This document shows positions 1 through 8,547 of a stretch of DNA of 64,000 nucleotides, piece by piece; the stretch's first letter is position 1, and each line of letters opens with the position of its first letter. The notes under the pieces are model-generated. The model ran no database searches. It saw only the letters and a list, made by a program, of their open reading frames with translations, and was not told the origin of the DNA. Made by a program: the position numbers and the translations under genes. The stretch lies in assembly GCF_002272075.1 (NCBI RefSeq), contig NZ_NPBJ01000016.1:1-64000 (forward strand), given 5' to 3'. The DNA comes from Terribacillus saccharophilus (GTDB lineage Bacteria > Bacillota > Bacilli > Bacillales > Amphibacillaceae).

Positions 1-15
1 CGTTTCAACTTTCGT

Positions 16-106
16 TGTCAACATGTTTTTTTGTTTCTTGTTTGTCAGCCGTTGTTGCTCCCTGGCGACGCATATAAATATAACATGTATTCTAAATCAT
101 CGTCAA
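16..106 (-). promoter_or_regulatory. Possible tandem leftward rrn-type promoters
   Basis: On the minus strand a TTGACG -35 (101-106) is followed after 17-18 bases by TTATAT/TATATT (77-83), with an A/T-rich stretch upstream like an UP element. A second TTGACA -35 lies at 16-21, and its -10 would fall beyond the window edge. Two -35 boxes about 85 bp apart, reading away from ygxA, resemble the P1/P2 pair of Bacillus rRNA operons. In B. subtilis an rRNA operon lies next to ygxA. The rRNA itself is outside the window, so this is inference. Confidence 0.4.
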
Positions 107-257
107 CAGTTTTTTTATAAAAACCTCAATTTCATTCCGATATGCTGAACACAGCCAGATTAGCTTACCATAGCAGCTGTCCTAATACCACATCAACATT
201 GGTATTTTTGAGAGGAAAGCATGAATTTTACCAACAGCCGTCCTCTCACATGTTTTA

Positions 258-1130
258 TCATAATTCTTTAATTCTATACTCCCGATGATATAAAGCCTTG
301 CCTTTTGTTTCTGTCAGCACCGCTTCAATGATCTCTTTCTCCTCCAAATAATTGAGAAGCGCACTCAAATCAGCCGCATATGCTTCCACTTCCGGCCTGT
401 TTTTCAATTCCCCGAAGGTCCAGGCTCCATCCTTTATACGCATGACACGGAGAAGATGCTCAGCAGCAGAATGCGATCTGGCGTTAATAGCGACATTGAC
501 TGCGAGGAGCATAAGCTGCACACGCTGATCTGTTTCTTCCTTACTTTGAATGAATTCCTCACAAAGTTTATATACTTCCGAATCTATTCTACGCACCTGA
601 TTCCAAACGGTGACTTCCGGATGATGTCCTTTTTCAATTATAGACAGCCGAGCCAAGTAATGCAGACAGCGTACCATCCGCGTATAGGCATCAAGATACT
701 GCCCGCTGTCATGGAGATCCTTCGTTTCTGCATAAGACCGAATAAGCTTCGCAAATTCAATTGTCATTTTCAGCTTGCGCTTTTCATAAGGAAAACTCGC
801 CAGTTCAATTTTCAGTTTCTCGATATACTCATTCCGATCAAAGACCACTTTCCCCTCGAAGATCCATTCGACTGCCCGCCGATATGTACTAGTATCAATC
901 CAATAATGAAGGAGCGTCTCTTCGACAATATGCATTGCTGCTATTTTCCCTTCATAACTATAGTGTTTCGTAAACCATGGTTCTTCAGAGTGTTTGACAA
1001 TTACTAACAGAATCATATCGAAGTTATCTGTTGTCGGGCTCACCGGCCTCGTCTTTTCCACTAAGATGATACCCAATGTATTCGGCATACTTGCACGTTC
1101 CTGATAAATCGGACGAAGAATGTTCTCCAA
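258..1130 (-). CDS. ygxA: Nucleotidyltransferase-like protein YgxA
   Basis: This 290-residue soluble protein matches the YgxA family of Bacillaceae, described as nucleotidyltransferase-like but with no assigned substrate. The start is taken as TTG at 1130, because a GGAGGG Shine-Dalgarno lies six bases upstream. It is downstream of perR on the same strand, as in B. subtilis, but the small ygzB gene that normally separates them is absent here. No signal peptide or membrane segment is visible. The family call rests on sequence recognition plus gene order; the biochemical role is unknown. Confidence 0.75.
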   Translation of the reverse strand: MENILRPIYQERASMPNTLGIILVEKTRPVSPTTDNFDMILLVIVKHSEEPWFTKHYSYEGKIAAMHIVEETLLHYWIDTSTYRRAVEWIFEGKVVFDRNEYIEKLKIELASFPYEKRKLKMTIEFAKLIRSYAETKDLHDSGQYLDAYTRMVRCLHYLARLSIIEKGHHPEVTVWNQVRRIDSEVYKLCEEFIQSKEETDQRVQLMLLAVNVAINARSHSAAEHLLRVMRIKDGAWTFGELKNRPEVEAYAADLSALLNYLEEKEIIEAVLTETKGKALYHREYRIKEL

Positions 1131-1213
1131 GGCGATCCCTCCGCAATGTAATTCTATATATTTTAGTAGTTATTCAACATATTTCTTCAAAATCCTTTTT
1201 TACCTGACAAAAG

Positions 1214-1241
1214 AAAAACCTTCATCACAGTGTGATAAAGG
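1214..1241 (-). terminator. Rho-independent terminator after perR
   Basis: An 11-bp stem (1219-1229 with 1231-1241, one mismatch) is followed on the minus strand by a T run at 1214-1218. It lies just past the perR stop codon. Confidence 0.8.
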
Positions 1242-1272
1242 CTTTGCTATCTATAGAAGAATTCCGCTGAGG

Positions 1273-1710
1273 TTAATGCTTGGTTGTTTGCTGACAATCC
1301 GGGCACGTCCCGTATAATTCCAAACGATGATGGGTCACATCGAAGTTTGTAACCTGGGCAGCGAGCTTCTCTACTTCATAAAGGCTTGGGTAATGGAAAT
1401 CGACAATCTTGCCACATTGATCGCAAATCAAGTGGTAATGTTCTTCTGTCTCACAATCGAATCGGCTGGAAGAATCTCCATAGGTCAACTCCCGCACCAA
1501 CCCGTTTTCACGGAACACACGAAGATTATTATAGACCGTCGCTACGCTCATATTCGGAAACTTATCCTCTAGCGCTCGATATATATCATCAGCGGTAGGA
1601 TGGATCTTGGAATTCAGCAAGAACTCAAGCACCGCATGACGCTGTGGTGTTATTCTGACGCCAGATTCTTTTAATCGCTCCACTGCTGCTTGTAATCTCT
1701 GTTCAGACAC
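1273..1710 (-). CDS. perR: Peroxide-sensing Fur-family repressor PerR
   Basis: PerR is the Fe/Mn-dependent, H2O2-sensing repressor of the Fur family. A GTG start at 1710, nine bases after GAGG, gives 145 residues, the length of B. subtilis PerR. The regulatory metal ligands then fall at His37, Asp85, His91, His93 and Asp104; the Asp at 104 distinguishes PerR from Fur. The structural zinc site is formed by two CxxC pairs (ICDQC and TCPDC). An N-terminal winged helix covers about residues 1-80. The ATG at 1716 is possible but sits too close to the Shine-Dalgarno. No convincing PerR box was seen in its own promoter. A likely target in this window is the metal ATPase at 55696. Confidence 0.95.
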   Translation of the reverse strand: MSEQRLQAAVERLKESGVRITPQRHAVLEFLLNSKIHPTADDIYRALEDKFPNMSVATVYNNLRVFRENGLVRELTYGDSSSRFDCETEEHYHLICDQCGKIVDFHYPSLYEVEKLAAQVTNFDVTHHRLELYGTCPDCQQTTKH

Positions 1711-1836
1711 CGTCATGCACCTCGCTTTCACTTGTAAATAAAACATTTGTCTAAACGATGACTATTATTACATTATACTTCTTCTAAATTGTAAAGGGGT
1801 CTCCCTTATGTTGTCAATAAAAAACCATCGTTTCCT

Positions 1837-2382
1837 TCAAATATCCGGGACGAGCAGTACCTCTTCTGTCTCATGAAGAAGAATTGCATATCTAGCTGCA
1901 ACGAAAAGATAGTCCGACAAGCGATTGATAAACCGCAATACTTCATCGTTGCGATTACCCTCCGCCATGGAAACAATCAATCTTTCGGACCGTCGCACGA
2001 TTGTCCGTGCCTGATGCAAGGCAGCTGCACTGGGACAGCCTCCTGGCAGAATAAATTGCTTCAGCAGCGGAAGCTCTGATGTCCACCGATCAATCTCAGC
2101 CTCTATATCATTTGTGTGCTTCGGCTTTAATTTCCATTGCACTTCCTTTTCAGCTGGGGTCGCGAGTTCAGCTCCTGCATGGAACAGCAGCGCCTGTACA
2201 CGTTGCAATGATTCTTTAAAAGCATCGTTTTCTGCAGTAAAAAGACTAACAGCTGTCCCGATTGCTGCATTAGCTTCATCCAAAGTGCCATAAGCTTCAA
2301 CTCGGGGGTGGTCTTTCGGGACTCGTGATCCATAAATAAGAGAAGTCTCTCCCTTATCTCCGGTTTTGGTATAAATCTTCAT
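1837..2382 (-). CDS. yvqK: Corrinoid adenosyltransferase, PduO type
   Basis: This enzyme transfers the adenosyl group of ATP to cob(I)alamin to make coenzyme B12. The 181 residues begin with the family signature KIYTKTGDKGETSL, the ATP-binding P-loop-like element, and keep the later segments with RTIVRRSER and RFINRLSDYLF, both typical of PduO enzymes. Length is normal for a single-domain PduO protein. The start overlaps the stop of the upstream dehydrogenase (TAATG), so the two are probably translationally coupled. No cobalamin riboswitch was seen upstream. Confidence 0.9.
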   Translation of the reverse strand: MKIYTKTGDKGETSLIYGSRVPKDHPRVEAYGTLDEANAAIGTAVSLFTAENDAFKESLQRVQALLFHAGAELATPAEKEVQWKLKPKHTNDIEAEIDRWTSELPLLKQFILPGGCPSAAALHQARTIVRRSERLIVSMAEGNRNDEVLRFINRLSDYLFVAARYAILLHETEEVLLVPDI

Positions 2383-3338
2383 TAGTATCCTCTGTCTAAA
2401 TCGATTTTATTTATATACTGCTTCTCAGCTTCTTCATTTGTGTATATATCTAAGTTCTTTTCAAAAACATCCATTGCTCGTTCTGTGTAATAAGGAGTTT
2501 TACCGGCCATATGCGGAGTAAGTATGACTCGTTCATGATCCCAGAATGGGTGATCTTCCGAAAGCGGCTCTTCCTCGAAGACATCCAATACTGCTGCTTT
2601 TATTTTCTCTTTATTCAATGCATCCAGCAAAACATCCATAGCTACCGCATCTCCGCGTCCCATGTTAAGGAACACTGCATGCTTTGGCATAAGATCAAAA
2701 TGATTCTCTTTATAGAAGTACTTCGTTTCTTTCGTACTTGGAAGGATGGAAATCAGGTAATCCGCATGAGGCAAAACTGTTTCGATATCAGTCTGTTTAT
2801 ACACTTCATCAAAATGGTCTTTTGGAGATCCGCTGCGGCTTACACCGATTGTATGCATACGGAACGCTTTCCCTAAACGCGCCACTTCCTGGCCAATCGC
2901 GCCAGCTCCGACGACGACTAGTTTTTTCGCTGTGATTTCGTCTATCATTATATCCTTATCCCATACATGCTCTTCCTGCTTCTTCAGAAACGCGCGTTCG
3001 TTACGGGCAACTGCAAGGATGGACGAAATCGCATATTCCGCCATCTGGATACGATGGATACCATTTGCGTTTGTCAGCATGATACCTTTCTCAGCGATAA
3101 TATCCAGCGGCAGGTAATCGACTCCTGCTGAAATTACCATGATCCACTTCAATTTATCTGCTGTACGGAGTGATGCTTCATCTGCTCCATTTCCGCCAGT
3201 AACCAAAACTTCTGCATCCTTCACCAGCTTCTCTGTTTCTTCCTTTGAGGAACTGAAGTGGAATGTCACACCTGGATAAGAGCTTTCGAAATGCTGTTTC
3301 ATTTTTTGATCTAATTTCACCGCAACTAATACTTGCAT
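2382..3338 (-). CDS. D-2-hydroxyacid dehydrogenase
   Basis: An NAD-dependent oxidoreductase of the D-isomer-specific 2-hydroxyacid dehydrogenase family, 318 residues. It has the Rossmann motif GAGAIGQEVARLGKAF, and the catalytic Arg/Glu/His triad is represented by NMGRGD, DVFEEEPL and the HMAGKTPYY segment. The start at 3338 follows a clear TTGGAGGGG ribosome site; a longer reading frame upstream would run into a terminator. It overlaps the adenosyltransferase gene, so they form a two-gene operon. The substrate cannot be read from sequence. Confidence 0.85.
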   Translation of the reverse strand: MQVLVAVKLDQKMKQHFESSYPGVTFHFSSSKEETEKLVKDAEVLVTGGNGADEASLRTADKLKWIMVISAGVDYLPLDIIAEKGIMLTNANGIHRIQMAEYAISSILAVARNERAFLKKQEEHVWDKDIMIDEITAKKLVVVGAGAIGQEVARLGKAFRMHTIGVSRSGSPKDHFDEVYKQTDIETVLPHADYLISILPSTKETKYFYKENHFDLMPKHAVFLNMGRGDAVAMDVLLDALNKEKIKAAVLDVFEEEPLSEDHPFWDHERVILTPHMAGKTPYYTERAMDVFEKNLDIYTNEEAEKQYINKIDLDRGY

Positions 3339-3419
3339 ATGTATCCCCTCCAAGAAAGTTTGTTTGCCTTCTTCTACTATAACCCTTTTCCATTCCGCAC
3401 GAAAAGCGACATCCTTCAT

Positions 3420-3450
3420 AAAAAAAGCCCAGACGATAAACGTCTGAGCC
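3420..3450 (-). terminator. Terminator after the M29 aminopeptidase
   Basis: The minus strand carries a GC-rich stem (GCTCAGACG with CGTCTGGGC, one G-T pair) with a five-base loop and a run of seven T. It separates the aminopeptidase from the dehydrogenase gene. Confidence 0.85.
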
Positions 3451-3518
3451 AATTTTCATGTAGGGGAGGTTTCATAATGTACTATATGCGCACGATCCTC
3501 CTCCGGTATATGCGCTTG

Positions 3519-4616
3519 TCACGGATTGAGTCCTTTCAGTTCTTCCAGCACAAATAATCCGTCCTTCCGGATAAGTACATCATCAAAATAAATCTCTCCA
3601 CCGCCGTATTCCGGGCGCTGAATAAGTACCATATCCCAATGGACAGAAGAGCTGTTTCCGTTTTCGGTCTCATCATAGGAATCCCCTGGTGTGAAATGCA
3701 GACTTCCAGAGATCTTTTCATCGAAGAGGATATTTCCCATTGGCTCCTTGATGACAGGATTCAAACCTAATGCGAACTCACCAATGTAACGAGCTCCTTC
3801 ATCTGTATCCAGCACTTCATTCAGTTTGTCCGTTTGATCGGAAACGGCCTTGATAATTCTTCCATTTTTAAATGTCAGGGATACATTCTGGTGAACAACA
3901 CCCTGGTAAGGGCTTGGGGTATTATATGTAATCGTACCATTCACACTGTCTTTTACAGGTGCAGTGTATACTTCTCCATCCGGCACATTATGTGTACCTG
4001 CACAAATGACCGCAGGAATGTCTTTTATAGAAAATACAATATCTGTTCCTGGACCGACAATACGAACCCGATCTGTCAGCTCCATCAAATTCTTTAATGG
4101 CTGCTGGGCTTGATGCATTGCATCATAGTCGGCCGTGCTTACATCGAGTACATAATCGTAAAATTGATCAAAGTTCATTTTTGCCTTCTGCGCTGCTCCT
4201 GGTGTCGGATATTCGAATAGGACCCATTTGAGGTTTTCGTATAGATAATCATCAGAAGTCTTCATCAGTTTCCCATGCTTGACGAACTGGTCACTCGGGA
4301 CGCTGCCAAACTCCGCATCATTTTCTTCTCCCTGGATGGCAAGAAAAGCATCGGCATTCTTAAACAGTTCTAGGAACCATTTATCATGTAAGCGGAACTG
4401 TTCATCTGGAGCATGCTCCAACATTATCCGGTTTGTCTCTTCCTCTTGCCAAACAATAAACGGAATGACCCCCAACGCATATGCCTCTTTCATAATTTCT
4501 TTCACAAGCGGTTTACTGGATGGAACAGCACTAATGATTACCTTCTCTTTTTCACCAAGCTTTAAACTATGAGACAAAAGCAGCTTGGCCAGTTTATTAA
4601 GCCGTGGATCTTTCAC
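3519..4616 (-). CDS. ampS: M29-family metal-dependent aminopeptidase
   Basis: A cytoplasmic leucyl-type aminopeptidase of peptidase family M29 (AmpS/AmpT). A GTG start at 4616, preceded by AAAGGGAG, gives 365 residues, close to the family's usual length; a longer frame would read through the bcp terminator. The C-terminal metal-binding half is intact, with the expected Glu in GEFALG, His in SLHFTPG and the His-x-Asp pair in VHWDM. Proteins of this family bind two Co or Zn ions. It appears to be a single-gene unit ended by the terminator at 3420. Confidence 0.9.
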   Translation of the reverse strand: MKDPRLNKLAKLLLSHSLKLGEKEKVIISAVPSSKPLVKEIMKEAYALGVIPFIVWQEEETNRIMLEHAPDEQFRLHDKWFLELFKNADAFLAIQGEENDAEFGSVPSDQFVKHGKLMKTSDDYLYENLKWVLFEYPTPGAAQKAKMNFDQFYDYVLDVSTADYDAMHQAQQPLKNLMELTDRVRIVGPGTDIVFSIKDIPAVICAGTHNVPDGEVYTAPVKDSVNGTITYNTPSPYQGVVHQNVSLTFKNGRIIKAVSDQTDKLNEVLDTDEGARYIGEFALGLNPVIKEPMGNILFDEKISGSLHFTPGDSYDETENGNSSSVHWDMVLIQRPEYGGGEIYFDDVLIRKDGLFVLEELKGLNP

Positions 4617-4647
4617 AGTATCAACTCCCTTTATTTTCCACAATAAC

Positions 4648-4680
4648 AAAAAAACGACCCAATGTATGTACATTGGATCG
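4648..4680 (-). terminator. Terminator after bcp
   Basis: The stem pairs 4655-4664 with 4671-4680 around a six-base loop, with one mismatch and a run of seven T on the minus strand. It lies ten bases past the bcp stop. Confidence 0.85.
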
Positions 4681-4689
4681 CAGATTTTA

Positions 4690-5157
4690 TTATAGATTTT
4701 CCCGGATGAACTCCAGCGCTTCTTCTGTATGGCCATCCACTTTCACTTTACGGAATTCCTTCTGGAGATTTCCTTCTTTATCAATAATGAAAGTAGAGCG
4801 TTCAATTCCGTAATACTCTTTACCAAAGTTCTTTTTCAACTTCCAGCATTCGTAATCTTCTGCCACTGCATGATCTACATCTGCAAGCAAAAGGAATGGC
4901 AGGTCGAATTTGTTCATGAATTTCTCATGGCTTTCAACTGGGTCAGGGCTGACTCCGATGATGACTGCATTCAAATCAGTGAATTTATCATGATTATCAC
5001 GGAAGCTGCATGCTTCTGTCGTACAGCCAGGTGTATTATCTTTTGGATAGAAATAAAGTACGATGTTTTTCCCTTTGAAGTCCTGCAGTGATACGATTTC
5101 ACCGTTAGTCGCAGGTAAGGTGAAGCTAGGTGCTGCTTTGCCAATTTCAGTTGTCAT
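4690..5157 (-). CDS. bcp: Thiol peroxidase, Bcp/PrxQ-type peroxiredoxin
   Basis: A thioredoxin-dependent peroxidase of 155 residues that reduces H2O2 and organic hydroperoxides. The active-site segment DNTPGCTTEACSFRD holds the peroxidatic Cys and, five residues later, the resolving Cys of atypical 2-Cys PrxQ proteins. The thioredoxin fold spans the whole chain. It corresponds to B. subtilis ygaF, which also sits between gsaB and perR. A GAGGAGG Shine-Dalgarno precedes the ATG. No PerR box was seen in the 60 bases upstream despite the nearby perR gene. Confidence 0.93.
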   Translation of the reverse strand: MTTEIGKAAPSFTLPATNGEIVSLQDFKGKNIVLYFYPKDNTPGCTTEACSFRDNHDKFTDLNAVIIGVSPDPVESHEKFMNKFDLPFLLLADVDHAVAEDYECWKLKKNFGKEYYGIERSTFIIDKEGNLQKEFRKVKVDGHTEEALEFIRENL

Positions 5158-5219
5158 AAATAGGCCTCCTCAAGTTTCTGATATATTCTTAGCCTATCCG
5201 ATTTAAGCAAAGAGCACAA

Positions 5220-5645
5220 CTAATCTCCTTCCCCCTTCATCTTCTGCCTTACAACCGTGTGCTGCCATACTTTCAATACAAGTCCCGACGGCAGAAGGTA
5301 TCCGATCAATGCTTCAATCAACGCTAGGAAACGCCCAACTCCTATAGGCAGAATATCCCCGTAGCCGACAGTGAGTAACGTGACGCCGCTGAAATAGATG
5401 GAGTGCATCAAGGAACCCGCAAGAGACGAATCAATTAAGTCGCCTCCTTCCGCAAGCACGATGCCCTCGATTGACAGAATGAAATAAATTAAGCCGAAAG
5501 CGAGCATGACACTTATATATAGAAATAACAAAGATAAAAACAAATCCACAGAAAATATGGAAGAGGCTCTTACCTCATGTTTAAAAAAGGAATACATACA
5601 GCCAATCAGGGCAAAGAATATCACAATCACCAATACAAACACCAT
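5220..5645 (-). CDS. Two-TM potassium channel family protein
   Basis: A small ion-channel protein of 141 residues. The N-terminal half has two or three hydrophobic segments. A pore loop follows with the selectivity filter TLLTVGYGDILP, then a last transmembrane helix. There is no cytoplasmic RCK/TrkA_N domain, so it resembles minimal channels or non-gated K+ leak proteins. The ATG at 5645 is preferred over 5651 because GGAGGG directly abuts the latter. A long hairpin precedes the gene (5676-5754), so the leader may matter for control. Confidence 0.85.
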   Translation of the reverse strand: MVFVLVIVIFFALIGCMYSFFKHEVRASSIFSVDLFLSLLFLYISVMLAFGLIYFILSIEGIVLAEGGDLIDSSLAGSLMHSIYFSGVTLLTVGYGDILPIGVGRFLALIEALIGYLLPSGLVLKVWQHTVVRQKMKGEGD

Positions 5646-5675
5646 GTCCATCCCTCCGGTCCAGCTGCAAAAGTC

Positions 5676-5754
5676 AGGAACTAGGGGATAAGCAAGGAAT
5701 CCCTACGCGGGAAGGACACCCCCTCTGTGCTTCTTTTCTTATCCTTACGTTCCT
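5676..5754 (-). other. Long imperfect hairpin upstream of the K+ channel gene
   Basis: CTTATCC (5738-5744) and GTTCCT (5749-5754) pair with GGATAAG (5686-5692) and AGGAAC (5676-5681). They make a two-part outer stem around about 45 bases that hold a smaller stem with TCCC/GGGA. The strand is assigned to the channel gene because the element lies about 30-110 bases before its start; it is 140 bases before hemL on the other strand. It has no terminator-like T run. I do not recognise it as a known riboswitch. Confidence 0.45.
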
Positions 5755-5894
5755 AAACGGCTTTCTCCGCTTTCATATATAGTTATTAGTTTACGAGCGG
5801 CATGTCCCGACTATGTGCACCAAGACGCTTTTTTCGATGGCTGGAAGCTCATATGCTATACTTGATAAGAGAAATTTACGGAGGTTTACCTATT

Positions 5895-7184
5895 ATGAAT
5901 AAGACTAAATCAGAGCAATTACATAAAGAAGCACAGGAGCATATCGTCGGGGGCGTGAATTCCCCATCCCGTTCTTTTAAAGCAGTCGGGGGCGGTTCGC
6001 CAGTTTATATGGAAAAAGCAGAAGGAGCTTATTTCTGGGATGTAGATGGTAACAAGTACATTGACTTTTTGGCTGCATATGGCCCGATCATCACTGGACA
6101 TGCACATCCGCATATTACAGAGGCCATTACAAAGGCTGCCCAAAACGGTGTATTATATGGAACACCGACGCGACTGGAAAACCAATTTGCCCAAATGCTG
6201 AAGGAAGCTATTCCTTCCTTGCATAAAGTTCGTTTCACTAACTCTGGTACAGAGGCAGTCATGACGACTATCCGAGTTGCTCGTGCTTATACCGGCCGCA
6301 ATAAACTGATCAAGTTTGCCGGCTGCTATCATGGCCACTCCGATCCAGTACTAGTAGAAGCAGGATCAGGTCCATCTACATTAGGTACACCGGACTCCGC
6401 TGGCGTTCCAGCGTCAATCGCAGCAGACATGATCACTGTTCCATTCAATGACCCGCAAGCATTGTACGATGCTTTGGAAAAATGGGGCGACCAAATTGCC
6501 GGTATCCTCGTTGAACCGATCGTCGGAAACTTCGGTATCGTAACACCGGAGCCAGGGTTCCTCGAGACAGTGAATGAATATGCGCACGCTAAGGGAGCAC
6601 TTGTCATTTACGATGAAGTTATCACTGCATTCCGTTTCACGTATGGCAGTGCCCAGCAACTTCTCGGTGTTGAGCCTGATCTGACAGCAATGGGTAAAAT
6701 TATAGGCGGCGGTCTGCCGATCGGTGCATACGGCGGTAAGAAAGAAATCATGGATCAGGTAGCTCCACTAGGTCCTGCTTATCAAGCTGGGACTATGGCC
6801 GGAAACCCTGCCAGTATGGCAGCAGGTATCGCTTGCCTAGAAGTGCTGCAGCAGCCAGGAGTGTATGACCGCTTCGAAGAGCTCGGCGTAAAATTGGAAG
6901 CTGGTATCTTACAGCATGCTAAAGACGCTGGCGTAACAATTACTGTCAATCGTTTGAAGGGTGCGCTTGCCGTATACTTCACCGATGAGAAAGTAAAAAA
7001 TTATTTACAAGCTTCTGCCTCCGACGGCGAAAAGTTTGCTCAATTCTTCCAGCTTATGCTGGAACAGGGTATCAACTTGGCTCCATCCAAATATGAAGCA
7101 TGGTTTATCACGACAGCTCATACAGAAGAAGACATCGATCGCACACTGGAAGCTGTGAAAACAAGCTTCGAAAAGATGAAATAA
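5895..7184 (+). CDS. hemL: Glutamate-1-semialdehyde 2,1-aminomutase
   Basis: This PLP enzyme converts glutamate-1-semialdehyde to 5-aminolevulinate in haem synthesis. The 429-residue product shows the class-III aminotransferase fold with [11 protein letters not shown] near the N terminus, the [10 protein letters not shown] segment, the phosphate-binding region and the PLP lysine in [17 protein letters not shown]. The start at 5895 follows ACGGAGG. It matches B. subtilis gsaB, the second GSA aminotransferase outside the main hem operon, in the same order relative to ygaE and bcp. A terminator follows. Confidence 0.95.
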   Translation: MNKTKSEQLHKEAQEHIVGGVNSPSRSFKAVGGGSPVYMEKAEGAYFWDVDGNKYIDFLAAYGPIITGHAHPHITEAITKAAQNGVLYGTPTRLENQFAQMLKEAIPSLHKVRFTNSGTEAVMTTIRVARAYTGRNKLIKFAGCYHGHSDPVLVEAGSGPSTLGTPDSAGVPASIAADMITVPFNDPQALYDALEKWGDQIAGILVEPIVGNFGIVTPEPGFLETVNEYAHAKGALVIYDEVITAFRFTYGSAQQLLGVEPDLTAMGKIIGGGLPIGAYGGKKEIMDQVAPLGPAYQAGTMAGNPASMAAGIACLEVLQQPGVYDRFEELGVKLEAGILQHAKDAGVTITVNRLKGALAVYFTDEKVKNYLQASASDGEKFAQFFQLMLEQGINLAPSKYEAWFITTAHTEEDIDRTLEAVKTSFEKMK

Positions 7185-7195
7185 GGGTATGCTTA

Positions 7196-7228
7196 AAGGC
7201 ATCAGCACTTTCGCTGATGCCTTTTTTT
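7196..7228 (+). terminator. Terminator after hemL
   Basis: A 12-bp stem (AAAGGCATCAGC with GCTGATGCCTTT), a five-base loop and a run of seven T follow the hemL stop. Confidence 0.9.
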
Positions 7229-7328
7229 GGTCTGAAATTTTTCTTCAGTAAATACTTTATTATCTAGGAGCATTCGTGTAACATCATATAGAATAGTTTT
7301 TCAAGGAAAGAACGGAGGATCCAAGACT

Positions 7329-8396
7329 ATGAAACTTGGTGCCAGAATGTTAAAAACTGGCGTGGCAATCACACTTGCCTTATATGCAGCAACATTACTT
7401 GGCTTAGCGCCGGTATTCGCTGCAATCGGAGCTGCCTTTTCAATGCGGCAGTCCGTTTATCAATCCTATATCGGACTCATGGATCAGGTGAAAGGAAATG
7501 TAGTTGGTCTGGTTGTTGCCATTACAATGTTCTATACATTCGGAACCGAACCGATCATCATTGGCGTTTCCGCCATCCTGACAATTGGACTATGTGTAAG
7601 CCTGAAAATACGGGAAAGCGTTATTGCGATCGTATCACTCGTTTCAGTAATGGAGAATACGAGCGATATGGATTTCCTTCCTTTCGCACTGCTGCGATTC
7701 TCGACACTGACATTAGGAATTCTGTCCGCTTTCTTCGTGAATCTGGTTTTTCTACCTCCTAAGTATGAAGTCGTTCTGCTGCAGAAAATCGATCAATTTA
7801 GTACCGAAATTCTGCAATGGCTCCGAGTTGCGACCCGCAGTTGGTCTGATCAGCCGGCACTGAAGGACGAGATAGCCCGGATCGAATCGGAAATCCAGAA
7901 AATAGACGATATCTATACCCGTTTCACAGAAGAAAGAACATACACAAAAAAACAAAAACTCGTGAAGGCTCGGAAGCTAGTCGTCTTTCGTCAGCTGATC
8001 ACAACCTTGAAGCAGTCACACGGTATTTTGCAAGAAGTTTATGACCTTGGCGATAAGATGACTGAGCTTCCGACACGCTCAAGTGATACATTCGTCGAAG
8101 AACTCGATAAAGCAATCATGTCGCACGAAAAACTAATCTTAAGCGCAATGGGACGCATCAAGCACCAGCAGGAAGACAGCAATTTCCGCGAAACGCTCGA
8201 TCCGGACATCCCGGCACTCGTCGACCTGCTTATCCACGTATTCGAAAACAAGGAAATTGAAGAGAAGATGCTCTTCCTTCCACTCGCTTCTCGTCTGATG
8301 GAATATCACAGAGAACTAGACAGACTGAAGCGACTATTAAACAGCTACCTAAAATACCACAACGAAGATTCTACGGTAGTCATGCCGAAGGAATAA
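7329..8396 (+). CDS. ygaE: Aromatic acid exporter family membrane protein YgaE
   Basis: A 355-residue integral membrane protein of the FUSC/ArAE family. Residues about 1-140 contain several closely spaced hydrophobic helices. The remainder is a charged, coiled-coil-rich cytoplasmic domain. Relatives are predicted exporters of aromatic acids, but the substrate of this branch is unknown. The start follows ACGGAGG, and the position beside hemL matches B. subtilis ygaE. The gene has its own terminator and is probably monocistronic. Confidence 0.85.
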   Translation: MKLGARMLKTGVAITLALYAATLLGLAPVFAAIGAAFSMRQSVYQSYIGLMDQVKGNVVGLVVAITMFYTFGTEPIIIGVSAILTIGLCVSLKIRESVIAIVSLVSVMENTSDMDFLPFALLRFSTLTLGILSAFFVNLVFLPPKYEVVLLQKIDQFSTEILQWLRVATRSWSDQPALKDEIARIESEIQKIDDIYTRFTEERTYTKKQKLVKARKLVVFRQLITTLKQSHGILQEVYDLGDKMTELPTRSSDTFVEELDKAIMSHEKLILSAMGRIKHQQEDSNFRETLDPDIPALVDLLIHVFENKEIEEKMLFLPLASRLMEYHRELDRLKRLLNSYLKYHNEDSTVVMPKE

Positions 8397-8431
8397 AGTA
8401 CATTACTCCTGTGAGTGATGTACTTTTTTTA
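8396..8431 (+). terminator. Terminator after ygaE
   Basis: A 13-bp imperfect stem (8396-8408 with 8413-8425) followed by a run of eight T overlaps the ygaE stop codon. Confidence 0.85.
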
Positions 8432-8547
8432 TTGCTTTATATGCTAATTTTCTTAAGGACTCTGTTATAGTAATTTGCGGAAAGCCATCTTTCAGGTTTC
8501 CCTTAGCCTTAAACTAGGGGGGGGGAACTTTTAGCAGTATTTTAAAT

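Noticed and set aside
1717-1800. PerR box in the perR promoter
   Set aside because: The A/T-rich segment has only one half-site resembling ATTATA and no 7-1-7 symmetry.
5676-5754. ydaO c-di-AMP riboswitch call for the K+ channel leader
   Set aside because: The conserved internal blocks of that class are not found, so only an unnamed structure is reported.
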